Of a stretch of DNA of 34,091 bases, positions 31,226 through 34,091 are shown in pieces. The notes below the pieces were generated by a model. It was not told the DNA's origin. It searched no databases and worked only from the letters and a program-made list of their open reading frames with translations. Both the position numbers and the translations under genes were made by a program. Within the stretch, counting starts at the first letter, position 1. Each line of letters begins with the position of its first letter. Source of the DNA: Bacteroidota bacterium (lineage in GTDB: Bacteria > Bacteroidota > Bacteroidia > Cytophagales > Cyclobacteriaceae); assembly GCA_003242315.1 (NCBI GenBank), contig QGUY01000006.1:1-34091 (forward strand), in the 5' to 3' direction.

Positions 31226-34027
31226 GTGAAACCCTTTCTCAAAGAGCTTGCTGAGCGTATCATCCGGGAAAAGATTACACCCGGGGAACTGACGGTCGTG
31301 TTCCCCAACCGGCGTGCAATTCTTTATTTCCGGAAATACCTTTCTGAAATCATCGACAAGCCTGTCTTTTCACCCCAGCTGCTGACGGTGGAGGACTTCA
31401 TGGCTTCGTTTACATCACTACGCGTGCCAGACAAGCTCGAATTGGTGCATCACCTGCACGTGGTGTACAAATCCATTGTCAAGGTCGATGAACCGCTCGA
31501 CAAGTTTTACTTCTGGGGCGAAATGCTGCTGCGCGACTTCGACGAAATCGATCGTTACCAGGTCAACGCCGGCCAACTCTTCAAAGACCTCAGGTTCCAG
31601 AAAGAACTCGACACCACGTTCGACTACCTTACTGACGAGCAGAAAGAGTATCTGAAGCGGTTTTGGTCGGGTTTCGACGAACACCTCAACGAAAACAAGA
31701 AGAAGTTTCTACATGTCTGGAAGGATCTCCCTCTTGTTTACGAAGAATACAAGGCTCGCCTGCGCAAGCAAGGCATGGCTTACGAGGGTTTGCTACACCG
31801 TGAGGTGGCAGAAACGCTTGCCTCCAATGCGGGTCGCATAAAGGAATTGTATGGCGACCGCCAGATCATTTTTGTTGGCTTTAATGCCCTGACACGCGTT
31901 GAGGAGGCTGTGATCAGCGCCTGCGTATTGAACGCTGCCGCCGAGGTGGCGTGGGACATCGACGAATATTACGTCAACAACGAGTGGCAAGAGGCTGGCA
32001 TGTTCTTCCGGGAATTGCAACAACACCCGGTGCTGGGCAAGACATTTCCTGACGACATACCGGCAAACTTCAGGAAGAAAAAATCCATGAAGGTGATGGG
32101 AGCTGCCCAGCATATCGCACAGGCGAAATTCGCCGCGCAAGTACTGGAAGATGAGTTGTCTAAAGGCATGAAGCCAGAAGAAACGCTTGTCGTCCTTCCC
32201 GATGAGAACCTTCTCCTCCCCGTGCTCAATAGTGTTTCCGGTCCTGTCGACAAACTTAATGTCACCATGGGGTTTCCGCTCAGCAGCACGCCGCTGTTCA
32301 ACTTGTTTGAGCTGCTGATGCAGATGCAGATCGGTACGCGCGACGACGTTTTCAATCACCGGGAGGTGCTGGCATTGCTCGGACATCCTTATGGCGTTGC
32401 AGCTGGTGCGGCGGATGCGTTAGCCAAGAGAAAGGAAATCCTGGACAACAACTGGGTTTGGATCTCGCAGGAGTTCCTTCAGTCGGGTCCTGAACTGTTC
32501 CGCGTGATGTTCCGACGCGTTGACCCGATGGAGATTGTCGGTTATCTGCGTGAAGTTGTGTTCTCACTGGGAACCATTCCAAACCTTTCTGACCTTGACC
32601 GTGAATTTGCCTTCTACTTTGTAAAGCTCCTGAACCGTGTCGATGAAGTGTTCGGATCGGAGCCATTCGGGGTCGGTGAGTCTCGGGGCGTCGCATTGCG
32701 GTCTTTCCTTCGACTGTTCCGCCAGCTCGTTCGTACTCAGCGCATACCGTTCTCCGGGGAGCCGTTGCAGGGACTGCAGGTGATGGGTGTCCTGGAAACG
32801 AGAAATCTCGACTTCAAAAATGTGTTCATTCTCTCACTGAATGAGGGAGCGTTTCCGAAGTTCGGAAACAAGGGATCTTACATTCCCTACTCGATAAGGA
32901 AGGCATATGGGCTGCCCACAACCGAGCACCAGGATGCGATCTACGCCTACCTCTTTTACCGCGTTCTTCAGCGCGCGGAGAATGTTTTCCTTGTGTACAA
33001 CTCCGAGACTGATGTGCTTGGGCAAGGCGAAATGAGCCGATACCTGCAGCAACTACTTTTTGAATCCGGACATGAACCCGAGCGCACCCTGCTGCATACT
33101 CCTGTGCGACCACGCAACGTAGATATCATCGAGGTAGCGAAGGATGAAACTGTATTTAATCAACTCGCACGTTATTGCCTGGGTCAGGCAAAGGAATTGA
33201 CTCCCACGGCGCTCAACGACTATATCGAATGTCGTCTCCGATTTTACTTCCGTCATATCGCACGCATTCGCGAGGCTGACGAGATCGACGAGGAGCTTGA
33301 TAACAGGCTGTTAGGAAGCCTTCTCCACCGCGTTATGGAGTCGTTTTACAAAAACATTATAGACCGAAAGAGGTCAAGACTCGTAGAGCTGGCAGACCTG
33401 GAAGCGGAGCAGAAAAAAATCGACCTGATTCTTGATGACGTATTCCGCGAATTATATGGTCTCAATAAAGACAAAGCAGTAGAATACGCCGGACAGCGGC
33501 TCGTGGTGAAAGAAGTGATACGTCGTTTCGCCGACCGCATCATAGCGATGGACAAGGAACATGCGCCCTTCGAGCTCGAGGGTATTGAAAACAAAGACTT
33601 GCGTCTCAACTACCAACTCAATGCGGATGGCAACCCCGTGGTCGTCATAGGCGGGATTATCGACCGCGCCGACAGCAAGGGAGACATGCTTCGTGTCATC
33701 GATTACAAAACGGGCAAGGACAGAACCGATATCAGCAAAGAAGTAAGTGAGTTGTTTGTTCGCGACGGTAAACGAAACAAGGCAGCATTCCAGGTAATGC
33801 TCTACGCGCTGCTTTACTCCTCCAATGAAAGGACAAAGCGTCATCGCATTGTGCCGGGACTGATGAACCGGCTTAATTTGTTCGATGAGGATTTCCGTTT
33901 CGGATTGAAGATCGGTGGAAAATACGTCGATGACGTTCGACCATTCCTACCGGAATTTGAAGCGGGACTAAGGGCCATGCTGGAAGAGATGTACGACCCT
34001 AACGTGCCTTTCACACAGGCCTCTTAA
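31226..34027 (+). CDS. PD-(D/E)XK nuclease family protein, AddB-like, without C-terminal Fe-S cysteines
   Basis: A 933-residue protein starting at GTG (31226). The N-terminal two thirds (residues about 1-650) resemble the inactivated helicase half of AddB-type recombination subunits: VVFPNRRAILYFRKYL near 24-39 without a Walker A GKT, FVGFNALTRVEEAVI near 216-230, and LQVMGVLETRNLDFKNVFILSLNEGAFP near 515-542. The C-terminal nuclease has H701 (GSLLHRVMESFY), D813 (IGGIIDRAD), D826 and K828 (VIDYKTGKD) and the QxxxY-type FQVMLYALLY. The first cluster cysteine is C669 (NDYIECRLRFYF), but the protein ends at DPNVPFTQAS, where relatives usually continue into C-x-x-C and a last C. No addA partner is in the window. 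Confidence 0.88.
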   Translation: MKPFLKELAERIIREKITPGELTVVFPNRRAILYFRKYLSEIIDKPVFSPQLLTVEDFMASFTSLRVPDKLELVHHLHVVYKSIVKVDEPLDKFYFWGEMLLRDFDEIDRYQVNAGQLFKDLRFQKELDTTFDYLTDEQKEYLKRFWSGFDEHLNENKKKFLHVWKDLPLVYEEYKARLRKQGMAYEGLLHREVAETLASNAGRIKELYGDRQIIFVGFNALTRVEEAVISACVLNAAAEVAWDIDEYYVNNEWQEAGMFFRELQQHPVLGKTFPDDIPANFRKKKSMKVMGAAQHIAQAKFAAQVLEDELSKGMKPEETLVVLPDENLLLPVLNSVSGPVDKLNVTMGFPLSSTPLFNLFELLMQMQIGTRDDVFNHREVLALLGHPYGVAAGAADALAKRKEILDNNWVWISQEFLQSGPELFRVMFRRVDPMEIVGYLREVVFSLGTIPNLSDLDREFAFYFVKLLNRVDEVFGSEPFGVGESRGVALRSFLRLFRQLVRTQRIPFSGEPLQGLQVMGVLETRNLDFKNVFILSLNEGAFPKFGNKGSYIPYSIRKAYGLPTTEHQDAIYAYLFYRVLQRAENVFLVYNSETDVLGQGEMSRYLQQLLFESGHEPERTLLHTPVRPRNVDIIEVAKDETVFNQLARYCLGQAKELTPTALNDYIECRLRFYFRHIARIREADEIDEELDNRLLGSLLHRVMESFYKNIIDRKRSRLVELADLEAEQKKIDLILDDVFRELYGLNKDKAVEYAGQRLVVKEVIRRFADRIIAMDKEHAPFELEGIENKDLRLNYQLNADGNPVVVIGGIIDRADSKGDMLRVIDYKTGKDRTDISKEVSELFVRDGKRNKAAFQVMLYALLYSSNERTKRHRIVPGLMNRLNLFDEDFRFGLKIGGKYVDDVRPFLPEFEAGLRAMLEEMYDPNVPFTQAS

Positions 34028-34091
34028 TCCATACGGAGCCCGCCGACGAAAGGGTAGGAGCGAGTTCCAGTGTTCGTCCATCCTTTACACA
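34011..34091 (-). CDS. Possible C-terminus of a converging gene (rest outside window)
   Basis: The minus strand is open from the right edge to a TGA at 34011-34013 and reads CVKDGRTLELAPTLSSAGS and then VWIKRPV before the stop, 26 residues with a protein-like composition. It would overlap the nuclease gene by 17 nt. Another minus-strand frame and one plus-strand frame are also open over this short stretch, so coding is unproved, and no family is recognised. Confidence 0.35.
   Translation of the reverse strand, partial: CVKDGRTLELAPTLSSAGSVWIKRPV

Overview
The window looks like a chromosomal segment of a Bacteroidota bacterium, most likely a Cytophagales-type organism. This rests on several signs: promoter boxes of the Bacteroidetes TAnnTTTG type upstream of two genes, a C-terminal fragment resembling a type IX secretion (T9SS) sorting domain, SusD-free but glycosidase-rich carbohydrate genes, lipoproteins with Bacteroidetes-like signal peptides, and the overall family content. 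No phage, integrase, transposase, rRNA, tRNA or CRISPR array was recognised. Genes are mostly ordinary housekeeping and transport genes; the unusual material lies in the spacers between them.

Layout. (1) 1-5775 is a carbohydrate region: the end of a ROK sugar kinase, an MFS transporter and a SIS-domain sugar-phosphate protein in one likely operon, then a divergent pair of exported glycosidases (GH2 on the minus strand, GH43 lipoprotein on the plus strand). (2) 5776-7718 holds a decayed T9SS sorting-domain fragment, nhaA on the minus strand, and a cold-shock gene with a clear terminator. (3) 7812-14906 is the most coherent system: a TetR regulator with its own promoter and palindromic operator, a TolC-type outer-membrane protein, a HlyD-type lipoprotein adaptor, two ABC ATPases and two ABC-2 permeases, i.e. 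a split-gene version of the YbhGFSR type of efflux pump. The two ATPases are complementary in their defects, so that only one composite ATP site should be canonical. A 2.3-copy tandem repeat is wedged into the operon between the adaptor and the first ATPase. (4) 14907-20546 contains small poorly characterised genes (double-CxxC protein, DUF2061 duplicate, TerB-like, a 39-residue membrane peptide, a propeller lipoprotein, a DUF937-like protein, an exported NIF3-like protein). (5) 20744-26919 holds an FG-GAP propeller protein, a lipoprotein, a coiled-coil protein, superoxide dismutase, tadA with an upstream secreted protein, and aspS. (6) 26920-34091 has a methyltransferase, a D-aminoacylase-like amidohydrolase, an amino-acid/ethanolamine-type permease and an AddB-like PD-(D/E)XK nuclease whose C-terminus stops before the usual iron-sulfur cysteines.

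Two families of intergenic repeats recur across the window: a TCAACA-rich element (2547-2583, and 10661-10970 in the opposite orientation) and a CCTTCGACAAGCTCAGG element (two units at 2593, five and a partial unit at 26921, two inverted copies at 31077 and 31130). I did not find a clearly new defence or mobile system. The best candidates for closer study are the asymmetric ABC exporter with its operator, the repeat arrays, the T9SS remnant and the truncated nuclease.
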